Notes: a model not told the origin generated them from the letters alone. DNA of 64,000 nt from Segatella copri (GCF_026015295.1 NZ_JAPDUW010000001.1:124001-188000), one strand, 5' to 3'; numbered from the stretch's first letter, positions 15,528 through 23,979 are shown. Program-made: numbers and translations.

Positions 15528-17852
15528 TTATAGACTCATCCTACTTTTTTGACTTTGTCCTGCCCCTGTACCTTTATACTTCTTTTTTGCCACATTAAAT
15601 CTATATCGGATAGTTAGAGAATATTCACTTATTGAGTAATCATGATGAATTATTTCTCGCATACTTCCGGAGTACATTTTACTATGCATATTCCCTGTAC
15701 CGAGCAAATCATTAGCATAAAAGAACACTACCATTTTTCCTTTCAGAAACGATTTATATATTGATAAATTCGAGCTGAAATAATTACGGTACATATAAGA
15801 AGTTTCATCGTCACCCTTAGTCTGCGCTGTTAGCAGCAGGGAGATTGTACAGAACTTAGTATCTATAGTATTATCAAAACGCACCGTAATCTTTGGATTG
15901 TCAAGACCGTGCCCTCCATGAGTTTCCATGTCAAACCATTGCTTGAAGAAATGGAAACGCAAAGAGGGATGCCATATTCCAAATTTGGGACTTGCGGAAA
16001 GCGAAGCCCCGATACGATTATATGGTTTCCAATTCACATTTTGTATTAACGCTATATTAGGATTGTCCTTGTACGACTGAGTTAACATCACAATTGGATC
16101 AGATACATGAGTATAAATGCCCTCAGCCATAAGCCATTTGTAAGACACCATATAATTAATGTTACGGCTTATTTCCGAGACAAGGAAGGGGTTTCCTGAT
16201 TCATAAGTATAACGATTATCATACCCTATTCCTGACCGCATATCATAATATGAAGGACGCTTTATTGTAGCTCCATAGCTTAATTGCATTTGGGTTTTTC
16301 CTACCGGAAGGGATAATGATAATGAAGGAAGGAGATTCCCATACCTCTTACTTTGTTCGGGGATTCTTTTTCCTTCTTCATAATAATTAAAATCCGTATT
16401 CTCATACCTTATTCCCGCAAGGACTCTCAATTGCCCGAATTTCCGTGTATAATCACAAAACACAGAGGCCATGCCCTCCTTGATTCTGTTATCCTGTTTG
16501 TCCAATAATCCCATAGGCTGAACATCATACGAACTGTTACGGTTAGTATTAGAGTATTCTCCTCCGAAAGAAAGTTGTCCTTTCCAAAATGGCAAAGTCA
16601 ATGTCAGCTTGGAAGCAAAAAGCTCATTCTTGGTATTTGTTTTTGTATGTACAGCTTTATCCTGCCAATCGCCTCCATACTCTTGGTACCTTTCAAGGGT
16701 ATTTACTTTGGAGAAATCTTTGTCCCAAAGCCAATCGGTATTAAAATTTATGTCCACGATGCCTATTTTCCCCATATAATAAACGTTACTACTTGCAAGG
16801 CTCATGTTGCCTGGTTTTGCTATGTCACTTGCGGATTCTTCCGTGAAGGCATAATCTTTATATATGGTTGTCGCTATATTGCTTACAGCTTTATTGAACA
16901 TGCGGTTGAAGTTGAAACTTGCACCTATAAAACTATTATTGCTTATCTGATAGTTAACTCCTAGTCCGCAATATAATTGCCTGTTTCTTATGCTACCCTT
17001 AATATCATTGCGTTGATGCCAAACATTGTCGACATAGGTGTTTTGAACGAGATCTTGCTTGATTGAACTTTCAGCGTCTTTAATCTTCAAGACAGTGAAT
17101 GTCTCAAGACCTTTCTTCTGATAGTTTATGTTCAGTTGCTCATATCCACCAATTCTTGAGTTTTCATCATTTTTCCCAAATGTCCTCGTTTCAAATCCGA
17201 ATCCATCTTTTGTTCTTTTTTTCGTATTGATACGTATAACCGCCTTTACATTTGAGGCATATTGCGCTCCCGGATTTTGTTTTACCTCCACAGTGCTTAT
17301 TTCATCTGGGTTCAAGCGGTCCAATTCCGTATTATCCCTAACCTTTTTGCCATTAATGTAAATCACTGGTTCACCAATTCCAAAGATATTGATTTTCCCG
17401 TTTTGCGTAGTGACATTGGGAATTCGGTCAAGCAAATTGTATATGTTTCCCGTTTTTTCCAATATTGAGCCAGCCACGGTTGTGATAACAGCCCCATTCT
17501 TCAACTTACTCTTGGGTAAAGAAGATTTTACGATGACATCTCCTAATGTCATAGATTCCTCTTTTAAAACAATAACACCAAGATTATCATCAGTTACATT
17601 TAAGAAAACAGTCCTATATCCTATACATGTTACCTTGACAATTCCATTTTGATGAGGCGTATTAAGTATAAAACTGCCATTTTCATCACTAACAACACCT
17701 TTAACAAATACAGAATCTTTTGATTGTAGCATAGCAACATTGGCAAATTGTATTGCATTTCCCTGCTCATCTACAATTTTTCCTGTTATGCTTTGTGCAA
17801 TACAAGCAAGATTACAACTTATGTAAATTAAAAAAACTACAAAATATCTCAT
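15528..17852 (-). CDS. Outer-membrane beta-barrel, TonB-receptor-like, of the peptide operon
   Basis: The 774-residue protein has a signal peptide (to ~20), a carboxypeptidase-regulatory-like domain (SITGKIVDEQGNAIQFANVA, ~20-100), a plug-like domain (~115-210, with GEPVIYINGKKV and DEISTVEVKQNPGAQY) and a long C-terminal barrel of the OMP_b-brl_3 type ending in RYRFNVAKKKYKG. It lies between the maturase and the exporter with 12- and 9-bp gaps, so it is an integral part of the system. Two roles are possible: the outer-membrane passage for the exported peptide, or a receptor that takes the mature product (perhaps with a bound metal) back up. The sequence does not decide. Confidence 0.88.
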   Translation of the reverse strand: MRYFVVFLIYISCNLACIAQSITGKIVDEQGNAIQFANVAMLQSKDSVFVKGVVSDENGSFILNTPHQNGIVKVTCIGYRTVFLNVTDDNLGVIVLKEESMTLGDVIVKSSLPKSKLKNGAVITTVAGSILEKTGNIYNLLDRIPNVTTQNGKINIFGIGEPVIYINGKKVRDNTELDRLNPDEISTVEVKQNPGAQYASNVKAVIRINTKKRTKDGFGFETRTFGKNDENSRIGGYEQLNINYQKKGLETFTVLKIKDAESSIKQDLVQNTYVDNVWHQRNDIKGSIRNRQLYCGLGVNYQISNNSFIGASFNFNRMFNKAVSNIATTIYKDYAFTEESASDIAKPGNMSLASSNVYYMGKIGIVDINFNTDWLWDKDFSKVNTLERYQEYGGDWQDKAVHTKTNTKNELFASKLTLTLPFWKGQLSFGGEYSNTNRNSSYDVQPMGLLDKQDNRIKEGMASVFCDYTRKFGQLRVLAGIRYENTDFNYYEEGKRIPEQSKRYGNLLPSLSLSLPVGKTQMQLSYGATIKRPSYYDMRSGIGYDNRYTYESGNPFLVSEISRNINYMVSYKWLMAEGIYTHVSDPIVMLTQSYKDNPNIALIQNVNWKPYNRIGASLSASPKFGIWHPSLRFHFFKQWFDMETHGGHGLDNPKITVRFDNTIDTKFCTISLLLTAQTKGDDETSYMYRNYFSSNLSIYKSFLKGKMVVFFYANDLLGTGNMHSKMYSGSMREIIHHDYSISEYSLTIRYRFNVAKKKYKGTGAGQSQKSRMSL

Positions 17853-17864
17853 ATTTCAGTTTTG

Positions 17865-19328
17865 CTATAAAATATAACCTGTCACGGTAGAATTTGGACA
17901 TCTTGGGTCTGGGTAATCAAAATAGCCTTTACCTAAAGTCTTAGATATATCGACAAAACATACACGTCTATTTATAGATTTGCGACAAATATCAATAACT
18001 TTGCAATGCTTACAAGGAGAGTTTGTGTCTCTCTTTTCAATTTGACTAAATGTACATATCTCTAATGCTTTTGGTGAATTCCAAATTGTTTTTAATGGGA
18101 AATTATATATATTCCCAAGAACAAAGTCTGGATTGTCATAAAGCATTTCACAAGGTGTGCATATTCCTGTAGTCAAAATAGACAGCATATAATTTCCTGC
18201 ATGGCATATTTGATTGTTACTTACAAACTCGTTAACAGTCTTAAATCTCTTCAACTGATACCCACACTTATTTATTTTATTTAAAAAGATTGGGAAATGT
18301 TTCTTTTGAGCATCTACATATGATGAAATAGATGCCAATTGCTCATTTCTTGGTGTATAGTCTTTGTATTCTTCCTTAAACTCAGAATAAAATGCAGGAG
18401 TTATTACCCAATCAATAATATTTTCGAATTGAGACAAAAAATCATACAACTCTTTGAAATTTTCAACAGTTCCATTATGGATAGTTATAACACTTCTGAC
18501 ATTTAAAGACACGCCATTTTGTTGGCAATACAAAAACATCTTCTTTACTTTTTCAACATATGCTTTAGAGCCACCAACCATTACTTGTATGATGCCACCA
18601 TCAATTGAATCTAAAGAAAATTGCATTTTGTCAATACCGATACCCTTTAACAACTTAACATCATCCTCTGTCAACGGTGTCTTTGTCGAAAGAAATGGAT
18701 AATACCCTTTATTTAATGTATATCCAAGAAGTTCTTTCCAATCTTTACGTGCAAAAATATCACCTCCAGTTAAAGCTATGTTAGAAACTCCAATTTTATG
18801 GCATTCATCTATAATTCTTTCTATTTTTTGTAATGGCATAGAAAGGTTTTTACTACGTTTTGCATAGCAATAAATACAATTGGTGTTACATGCCGTTGTC
18901 ACCATAATGCTAACATTGAAAGGCACTGTAGGACGCTTGTTAATGAATTTGTCAAATGGACTATATCCCTGCTCAAAGTAATATTTACGTTCGTCTGGCA
19001 ACATACTATAAACCAATAAATGAGCGGGAATAACAAATGTTTGATACTTATAAGTAAACCTACTTTCATTTTTACCGATTAAATTATTCACAAAATATTC
19101 AATTTTGGCAATATCTATACCCAATGACAAAGAAATTTTTTGCAATGATATTGTCGTAGTATTTTTACCAATTTCAGATATAATAAATCCTACTACAGGT
19201 GGTACGACAAAGATATTCCCAGAATTTCCTTGTACGTCGTTATCTACTTGTTGTTCCAATTTTACAATATACGAACAACATTTTTCATTGCGAATAATAT
19301 ATTGAGGATTTAATCTTATATAGTTCAT
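17865..19328 (-). CDS. Radical SAM/SPASM peptide maturase
   Basis: I choose the ATG at 19328 (MNYIRLNPQYIIRNEK) rather than an in-frame start 36 bp earlier, because this N-terminus is typical of maturases paired with GG-leader peptides. The 487-residue enzyme has an N-terminal winged-helix-like part (~40-95, possibly a leader-recognition element), the radical SAM motif CNTNCIYC (Cys147, 151, 154) and a C-terminal SPASM region with many Cys (GICTPCEML, CKHCKVIDIC, RRVC) for auxiliary Fe-S clusters. Such enzymes make thioether, C-C or epimer modifications on precursor peptides; which one is unknown. It lies 74 bp after the precursor stop. The gene is clearly AT-richer than its neighbours, suggesting transfer. 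Confidence 0.92.
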   Translation of the reverse strand: MNYIRLNPQYIIRNEKCCSYIVKLEQQVDNDVQGNSGNIFVVPPVVGFIISEIGKNTTTISLQKISLSLGIDIAKIEYFVNNLIGKNESRFTYKYQTFVIPAHLLVYSMLPDERKYYFEQGYSPFDKFINKRPTVPFNVSIMVTTACNTNCIYCYAKRSKNLSMPLQKIERIIDECHKIGVSNIALTGGDIFARKDWKELLGYTLNKGYYPFLSTKTPLTEDDVKLLKGIGIDKMQFSLDSIDGGIIQVMVGGSKAYVEKVKKMFLYCQQNGVSLNVRSVITIHNGTVENFKELYDFLSQFENIIDWVITPAFYSEFKEEYKDYTPRNEQLASISSYVDAQKKHFPIFLNKINKCGYQLKRFKTVNEFVSNNQICHAGNYMLSILTTGICTPCEMLYDNPDFVLGNIYNFPLKTIWNSPKALEICTFSQIEKRDTNSPCKHCKVIDICRKSINRRVCFVDISKTLGKGYFDYPDPRCPNSTVTGYIL

Positions 19329-19402
19329 AATACAATATTTTAAAGGGCATGTCAAAAGTAGCACAACTAATTATAGAAAGTTACTCCTGGCATACCCACA
19401 TT

Positions 19403-19564
19403 TTAACATTCTACCCAACCTTTTTCAGGTTGATCTGGAACTGATGGAGACACGATAGTTTCGCCAGCTCCACCATATTCACAAACACAAGTGCTAGAAC
19501 CACTGCCACCATTTACCTCTTCCATTTCAGAGAGAAGTAAATCTTCAATTTCATTCTTTTTCAT
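19403..19564 (-). CDS. Double-glycine RiPP precursor peptide
   Basis: This 53-codon gene starts at the ATG at 19564. Residues 1-20 form a leader ending EMEEVNGG, with Leu at -12, Glu at -8, Met at -7, Val at -4 and Gly-Gly at -2/-1, the classic pattern cut by C39 exporters. The 33-residue core begins SGSSTCVCEYGG and ends GWVEC, with Cys26, Cys28 and Cys53, one Trp (50), one Tyr (30) and three Pro. It is the first gene of the operon, directly before the radical SAM maturase. It resembles the Bacteroidota 'GG' natural-product precursor type in leader design; I do not recognise the core. Probable products are a Cys-linked or otherwise crosslinked secreted peptide. Confidence 0.88.
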   Translation of the reverse strand: MKKNEIEDLLLSEMEEVNGGSGSSTCVCEYGGAGETIVSPSVPDQPEKGWVEC

Positions 19565-19739
19565 TGTCTGTATTTTTATAAGAATGTATTTTTAACCAAC
19601 AAGCATCACCGTGTTGTCGATGCCTTTAATTTTTCTCAGTAAGGTCTGAGTTGTTTCAACCTTGCACAAAGGTTATTGGAACAATCGTACCAAAACGAAA
19701 GCAAACTGCAATTATTTGCATCATTTTGTGTTCCGAGTA

Positions 19740-19767
19740 CAAAGATATGAAGACTTTTTGAAACAAA
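19740..19767 (-). promoter_or_regulatory. Possible promoter of the peptide operon
   Basis: On the minus strand TTTG (19764-19767) precedes TATCTTTG (19740-19747) by 16 nt, shorter than ideal. The leader to the precursor ATG would be ~170 nt and holds a small stem (CTCAG 19635-19639 with CTGAG 19646-19650). A 25-codon TTG-started frame (19592-19669) also lies in it. Confidence 0.45.
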
Positions 19768-19849
19768 GTAATTTTCAGAGAATATTTAAACTACATTAAA
19801 CTATGTTATACGTGATTACACTTTGCATAATAATACAAAAATAGCATTT

Positions 19850-20641
19850 TCACTTACTTTTTTTACGGTTTACTTGCATCTTTATTCTATTTGATTCATC
19901 AATAAGTTGTCTTGCTATACTATCTTTATATGATGCTATCTCAACCATTTTGTGGTAGTGATAGACGGAATCTTCATACACATCAACTTGGGTTCTTAAT
20001 TTATCAATTATGTCTTCGTCTCGTTGGACATTGAAATGTTTTTCGATGTAGCGAATGTTCGGGTCGTTAGATGGAAGCACCATCTTCAATGCCCTATATT
20101 TCAAGTCTGCCTCCTCCCAATCTTGGTGCTCTCGCCATTGGGTGAGATTGCCCCAAATGGAGAGGACAAGAGACAGAGCCAAGCTACCAATGAAAAGAAG
20201 AACTTTCTTTGAGGTTGGCTCGAAGCGATGGGTTACAACCTTCTTTTGAGGTGATTTGTTCATTACTTCAAGTTTTTCCTGCAATGCCTTCGAGGTGACA
20301 GTATGCTCTTGTTTCATCTGCTTGACAGCATCTACCAAGAGCTTGTTTCGCTGCTCATTTTTTCCAAGTTCAACCTTGATAACGTCAGCAAAAACGACAA
20401 TGGCATCTCTTAATTTGGATATTTTACCAATGGCTTCCTCTTCTTTACCAAACATTGCAATGATTGAGTTCTCCAATCTGGTTGTGTCATTACTTGCAGG
20501 AACAGTTTCCGCTCCTGCGTTCTTTGGTGAAGCAGAAAGTTCATCGACTTTCTGCTCCAATCTCTCAACAGTGCCGTAGATGGCTTCCAACATTTCTTCT
20601 TTCATAGTTCTGGTGTTGTTTGAATGGTTTGTAACTTGCAT
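19850..20641 (-). CDS. Coiled-coil, single-helix membrane protein of the mobilization operon
   Basis: The ATG at 20641 overlaps the relaxase stop (TGATG), so the two are coupled. The 263-residue product has long coiled-coil-prone stretches (~10-125), one membrane helix (~140-160, KVLLFIGSLALSLVLSIWG) and a charged C-terminal helix rich in Lys and Arg. It matches small 'mobilization' proteins that follow MobB-type relaxases in Bacteroidota elements. It may anchor the relaxosome at the membrane; no catalytic motif is visible. It is the last gene of the mob operon on this side of element A. Confidence 0.65.
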   Translation of the reverse strand: MQVTNHSNNTRTMKEEMLEAIYGTVERLEQKVDELSASPKNAGAETVPASNDTTRLENSIIAMFGKEEEAIGKISKLRDAIVVFADVIKVELGKNEQRNKLLVDAVKQMKQEHTVTSKALQEKLEVMNKSPQKKVVTHRFEPTSKKVLLFIGSLALSLVLSIWGNLTQWREHQDWEEADLKYRALKMVLPSNDPNIRYIEKHFNVQRDEDIIDKLRTQVDVYEDSVYHYHKMVEIASYKDSIARQLIDESNRIKMQVNRKKSK

Positions 20642-21591
20642 CAAAGGCTAAAGCCTCTTCTGCGTTTCCTCTTTTTCTTCTTGGTGGATTCATCCTCTGG
20701 GAATTGCTCAAAGGTCTGTGCATTGGCAGAAGCAAAAAGTCCTATGGAAGAAATACCGTCCCAAGGGTCCTGGCTGCTCTCCGATATGGATGGCACCTGC
20801 TCATTCTTGCAACAGCCCTGCTCATATTGCTGAGCAGAGCTGGCTCTTGCTGATAAAAGGTTCTCCGTTCCCTCAAATCTCGCATTCAGCTTGCCAAAGC
20901 TATAGCCTCGGCTAATCTGCGTACCTTTGAAGCTATATCCATCCTTGCAGAAACGGATACCTTGTACCTTGGTTCGTTCCTTGTCCTTATAGACAAGTTC
21001 CAAGCGAACACCTCGCTTTGCAAGTTCATTCTTGAACTTTTGCCAACTATCAGCGACTTTCAAGGCATCCTTGACAGCATTGTGTATCTCGTATTTTGCA
21101 CGCTCCGCATTGCGCAATTTGCGAGTGTTAGTCTTGCTCTTGTCAGTTCCGTAAGTCAATCCATACTTGGATTTTAGAGCCTTGGTCACTTGCTCATTAC
21201 GCCTGTAATCGTGGGCGTCTGATATGAGTTTGCCCTCATTGTTGATGCGGTTATACACGATATGACAATGTGGATTGTCCGTGTTGTGATGCCTTACGAT
21301 AATGAATTGGGTATCGTTGATACCCATCATTTGCATGTATTCAAGGGCTATCTTAGCCATGAAATCATCCGTCAAACGTGGCTTGTCCTCGGGCTTGAAG
21401 CTCAAAGCTATGTGCCCCACAGGCTTCTTAATCCTTGGATTTAGCTATCTTTGCAGCTCAAAACTTTGTACTATCTCGGCATTCGTGCCGAGTAACACTC
21501 CATCCGAGGCAAGGATTTTCGCCTCGTCCTTGCCTGTCACGTAGCGGACGCAACCACCAAAGGATGCACCTTTCTTTAGCTTGCCTATCAT
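20641..21591 (-). pseudogene. MobB/P-type relaxase with an in-frame amber codon
   Basis: The frame from the ATG at 21591 (MIGKLKKGASFGGCVRYVTG) to 20641 is open except for one TAG at 21445-21447 (codon 49). The ATG overlaps the MobC stop (ATGA), confirming the start. The part after the stop holds the relaxase three-His motif (FIIVRHHNTDNPHCHIVYNR), a basic C-terminus and otherwise normal length (316 codons). Homologues usually read ...Q-L-N-P at this point, so a CAG-to-TAG change is the simplest explanation. Without suppression the nuclease is cut off after 48 residues. An internal GTG at 21420 could restart translation but would lose the conserved N-terminus. Confidence 0.85.
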
Positions 21592-22001
21592 GTGGTATCC
21601 TCCTTTCTGCCCATACTGCTTGGCTTCGGTTTATAACTTGCTTGGCGAAACTCGCCAAGGATTTCTTTCAATCTTCTCAACAAGTCCACCACATATACAT
21701 GGGTTTCATGGAAACCTCTCTGATGCGACAGCTTGGTAAGTTGGTTGAGGTTGTTCGCCATGCCAATGAGATTCTTGGCGATGGCTACCGTCTCTGCATT
21801 GTGTCCGCTGACCACCTCGCCGTTCAAGGCGGACTCACGGATGTACTCCGCCAACTTGCGGTTGGCTTTTCTCGCCCTCAGTCTCAAAGCCTCGTAGCTT
21901 GGCTTCGAGAACTTCACCGTGACAGACTTCGACAGCTTGCGAACCCTGCCCGTAGGCGGTCTTCCGCCCTTTTTCCTATTCTGTTCCTGTATGCTTGTCA
22001 T
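21588..22001 (-). CDS. MobC/MobA-type plasmid mobilization accessory protein
   Basis: The 137-residue basic protein starts MTSIQEQNRKKGGRPP, a ribbon-helix-helix-like N-terminus (GRPPTGRVRKLSKSVTVKFS), followed by helices with LNQLTKLSHQRG, the MobC-family region. MobC binds oriT and helps the relaxase open the DNA. Its last bases overlap the relaxase start by 4 bp (ATGA). The oriT-like hairpin lies 74 bp upstream. Confidence 0.85.
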   Translation of the reverse strand: MTSIQEQNRKKGGRPPTGRVRKLSKSVTVKFSKPSYEALRLRARKANRKLAEYIRESALNGEVVSGHNAETVAIAKNLIGMANNLNQLTKLSHQRGFHETHVYVVDLLRRLKEILGEFRQASYKPKPSSMGRKEDTT

Positions 22002-22074
22002 TCGATATACTGTTTACAGTTGGTACACTCACTTTCTGCGACCGTCGGGAGCAAAATTCCTCCGCCCTCATGGT

Positions 22075-22116
22075 GGAGCGAGGCGTTTTGGGGTTCCCAA
22101 AACATAACCTCGCTCC
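22075..22116. other. Candidate oriT of element A
   Basis: A nested inverted repeat: outer arms GGAGCGAGG (22075-22083) and CCTCGCTCC (22108-22116), inner arms GTTTTGGG (22085-22092) and CCCAAAAC (22096-22103), all perfect. Its position just before mobC-relaxase, in a gene-free gap, is where transfer origins of such elements lie. The nick site was not identified. Confidence 0.6.
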
Positions 22117-22165
22117 CTCTCAGAACACGTTAGTTGGAACTACAGCCTTTCAGCTATCCACGTCC

Positions 22166-22180
22166 AAGGTCGCAGACCTT
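22166..22180 (-). terminator. Short hairpin after the DUF3408 gene
   Basis: AAGGTC (22166-22171) and GACCTT (22175-22180) form a 6-bp stem with a 3-nt loop, directly after the DUF3408 stop. It could be a weak terminator or part of the transfer-origin region. Confidence 0.35.
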
Positions 22181-22185
22181 AATTC

Positions 22186-22665
22186 TCACAATTTGCGCCA
22201 AGCCTCGAAGTCCTCTTCATAAAGGCTTAGGTGGTGGCGCACGATGTTCTCGATGATGCCCGATACGCTCATGCGTCTCCCTCCGAGGATGCGGACGACA
22301 CGATCAAGACGGTCTCGTACATCGGAACTGACGAAGACTGGCTTGCGGTCGTCAATCCTTGGAACTTGGAGGAAGGTCTGCTGATACTCCTCTAATGTCG
22401 CCTTGCGCTGCTTGCCACTGATGCGCTTCTGCGGATTCGGTGGCGATTGAACCTCGTTCGTAAGCTCGTCCTCCATGTTGGAGGTTGTTGCAGCCACATT
22501 CTCTGTCACAACTTCTAAATCGGAGTTCTCCACCTCTTCAAAGAAAGAGCTATGTTTTTGGGCATAGTCTTTACCATAAGTGGATGGGTGAAGCGAAGCC
22601 ATCACCTCCTGTGTCATTTTCTCCTGCTGTTCAGGAGACATTTTCGTTTCTTTTGTTCTTGCCAT
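22186..22665 (-). CDS. DUF3408 family protein
   Basis: The 159-residue product has a disordered, charged N-terminal half and a C-terminal domain (~95-159: PVFVSSDVRDRLDRVVRILG...MSVSGIIENIVRHHLSLYEEDF) typical of DUF3408 proteins, which look like ribbon-helix-helix DNA binders and sit beside ParA or Mob genes in Bacteroidota conjugative and mobilizable elements. No ParA gene is present here. It lies upstream of mobC on the same strand, separated by the oriT-like hairpin. The role is probably in element transfer or maintenance. Confidence 0.8.
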   Translation of the reverse strand: MARTKETKMSPEQQEKMTQEVMASLHPSTYGKDYAQKHSSFFEEVENSDLEVVTENVAATTSNMEDELTNEVQSPPNPQKRISGKQRKATLEEYQQTFLQVPRIDDRKPVFVSSDVRDRLDRVVRILGGRRMSVSGIIENIVRHHLSLYEEDFEAWRKL

Positions 22666-23062
22666 AGCTTATGCTGTTTTATTTGTTAGTATAGTGGTCA
22701 CGGTTTGCACCATTGACCGATTGTCGGGTGCAAAGTAAGTGTACTGAGTGCAGCCATGCAACTGATTGGGTGTAACGTGGCAATTTAGTTGTGGCTTGCT
22801 TATTTGCATACCGAGATAGTTGTGAGAACTTCAACGTATTTCTCAACTCATCATTGTTCATGTATTCGTTGCAGTCGTGCAAGTTTTTCTTGTTGTTTTT
22901 GGCGTTGAAGTCGGCAAACCCCGGCAACATACTGCCACAGAAATTGAAAACGCTTGTTTTTAGATTGCCGTGCCTTATCTTTGCACTCACAAACGTGGAG
23001 CACAGCATATGCGTGGAGCTTTGCGACATATAACATAGTATTAACTTAGAAAAAAGAAAAGT
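22666..23062. other. Divergent control region of element A
   Basis: This 397-bp gap separates the minus-strand mob genes from the plus-strand HTH genes. It holds the promoter at 22954-22983 for the HTH genes and, on the minus strand, a weaker TTACTTTG (22724-22731) for the DUF3408 gene. No conserved protein was recognised; long frames here are shadows. Confidence 0.5.
22954..22983 (+). promoter_or_regulatory. Promoter of the HTH gene pair
   Basis: TTG (22954-22956), 19 nt, TATCTTTG (22976-22983); the predicted start is ~70 bp before the ATG at 23063. Confidence 0.7.
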
Positions 23063-23374
23063 ATGGGATTCATCGTATTCGAGGAAGAGGCATTCAACTA
23101 TCTTGATGCCCAGTTGGAGAACTTCGTGAAGCGCATGGACAGAATCCGTGAGCGCAGTGAGGACAAGACCATGAACAAGTGGCTCGACACGCAGGACGTG
23201 TGTCAGACGCTCAACATCTGCCCACGGACAGTGCAGACGCTTCGGGACAACGGAACTTTGGCTTATACGCAAATCAGCCACAAGACCTACTACAAGCCGG
23301 AGGACGTGATGGCTATCGTAGCAGTAGTGGAGGACAGGAAAAAGGACATGCGCTTTCGCAAGCGCACAGGTTAG
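23063..23374 (+). CDS. Helix-turn-helix (excisionase-like) protein 1 of element A
   Basis: The 103-residue protein has a MerR/HTH_17-type DNA-binding domain from about residue 38 (KWLDTQDVCQTLNICPRTVQ, then LRDNGTLAYTQI and YYKPEDV). Such proteins act as recombination directionality factors or regulators in CTnDOT-type elements. It is followed 82 bp later by a related gene. The start could also be one of the internal Met codons; I keep the ATG at 23063 because of the promoter distance. Confidence 0.82.
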   Translation: MGFIVFEEEAFNYLDAQLENFVKRMDRIRERSEDKTMNKWLDTQDVCQTLNICPRTVQTLRDNGTLAYTQISHKTYYKPEDVMAIVAVVEDRKKDMRFRKRTG

Positions 23375-23456
23375 GCTGTCAATATACAACAGCCACTTTA
23401 TCCAATGCAGCAAGTAAACCGAGTAACGTAAGTATCAACAATAAAACGAGACAACT

Positions 23457-23765
23457 ATGAGCAATGAAGTAATGACAAGAAACAGCGAGTGGATGAACCA
23501 CATCGTGAACCACCTCAACCGAATGGTTGACAATTTTGAACGTGCCGTGATGAACTACCGCCCCATGCTTGGCGGTGAGCGCTTCATGACGGACAAGGAG
23601 CTTTGTGCCAGGCTGCAACTGAGCCGAAGAACCCTGCAGGACTACCGAAACAACGGTGTCATCCCGTATATCCAGCTTGGCGGAAAGATACTCTACCGCG
23701 AGTCCGACATTCAGAAGATTCTGATGGCTAACTATCGTGAGGCGTACAGAATGAAGGGCTTGTAG
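23457..23765 (+). CDS. Helix-turn-helix (excisionase-like) protein 2 of element A
   Basis: The 102-residue protein shares the layout of its upstream neighbour: a helical N-terminus and an HTH_17 domain (RFMTDKELCARLQLSRRTLQ, DYRNNGVIPYIQLGG, ILYRESDIQKIL). Tandem pairs like this are standard in Bacteroidota elements, where one usually helps excision. A strong stem-loop at 23805-23853 ends the unit. Confidence 0.85.
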   Translation: MSNEVMTRNSEWMNHIVNHLNRMVDNFERAVMNYRPMLGGERFMTDKELCARLQLSRRTLQDYRNNGVIPYIQLGGKILYRESDIQKILMANYREAYRMKGL

Positions 23766-23804
23766 GAGAAATACATGTCCTTGATGAGTGGGGTGAAATG
23801 AACA

Positions 23805-23853
23805 AGGCGACAACGTATAACTTACCGAGCGTGGTTGTTATAGGTTGTCGCCT
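23805..23853. terminator. Long stem-loop after the HTH pair
   Basis: AGGCGACAAC (23805-23814) pairs with GTTGTCGCCT (23844-23853) and an inner TATAAC/GTTATA extends it. It is followed by CGTTTTA on the plus strand. Confidence 0.7.
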
Positions 23854-23962
23854 CGTTTTATTGGCTATACCGAGTTGTTCGTGTTTGCCGGGTATCATTT
23901 GTGTTACCTGTATAAATCTAATACCATGCTAAAACACACTGCGGTGGTTCGCCCAAGTGGCT

Positions 23963-23979
23963 GGAGGCGCAAAGCCTCC
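23963..23979 (-). terminator. Short GC stem after the small gene at 24004
   Basis: GGAGGC (23963-23968) and GCCTCC (23974-23979) with a 5-nt loop, 24 bp past the stop of the integrase-linked gene. Confidence 0.45.

Noticed and set aside
22679..23413. 244-codon minus-strand frame over the HTH gene
   Set aside because: It is the shadow of a real plus-strand HTH gene and a promoter region; the composition shows no family likeness.
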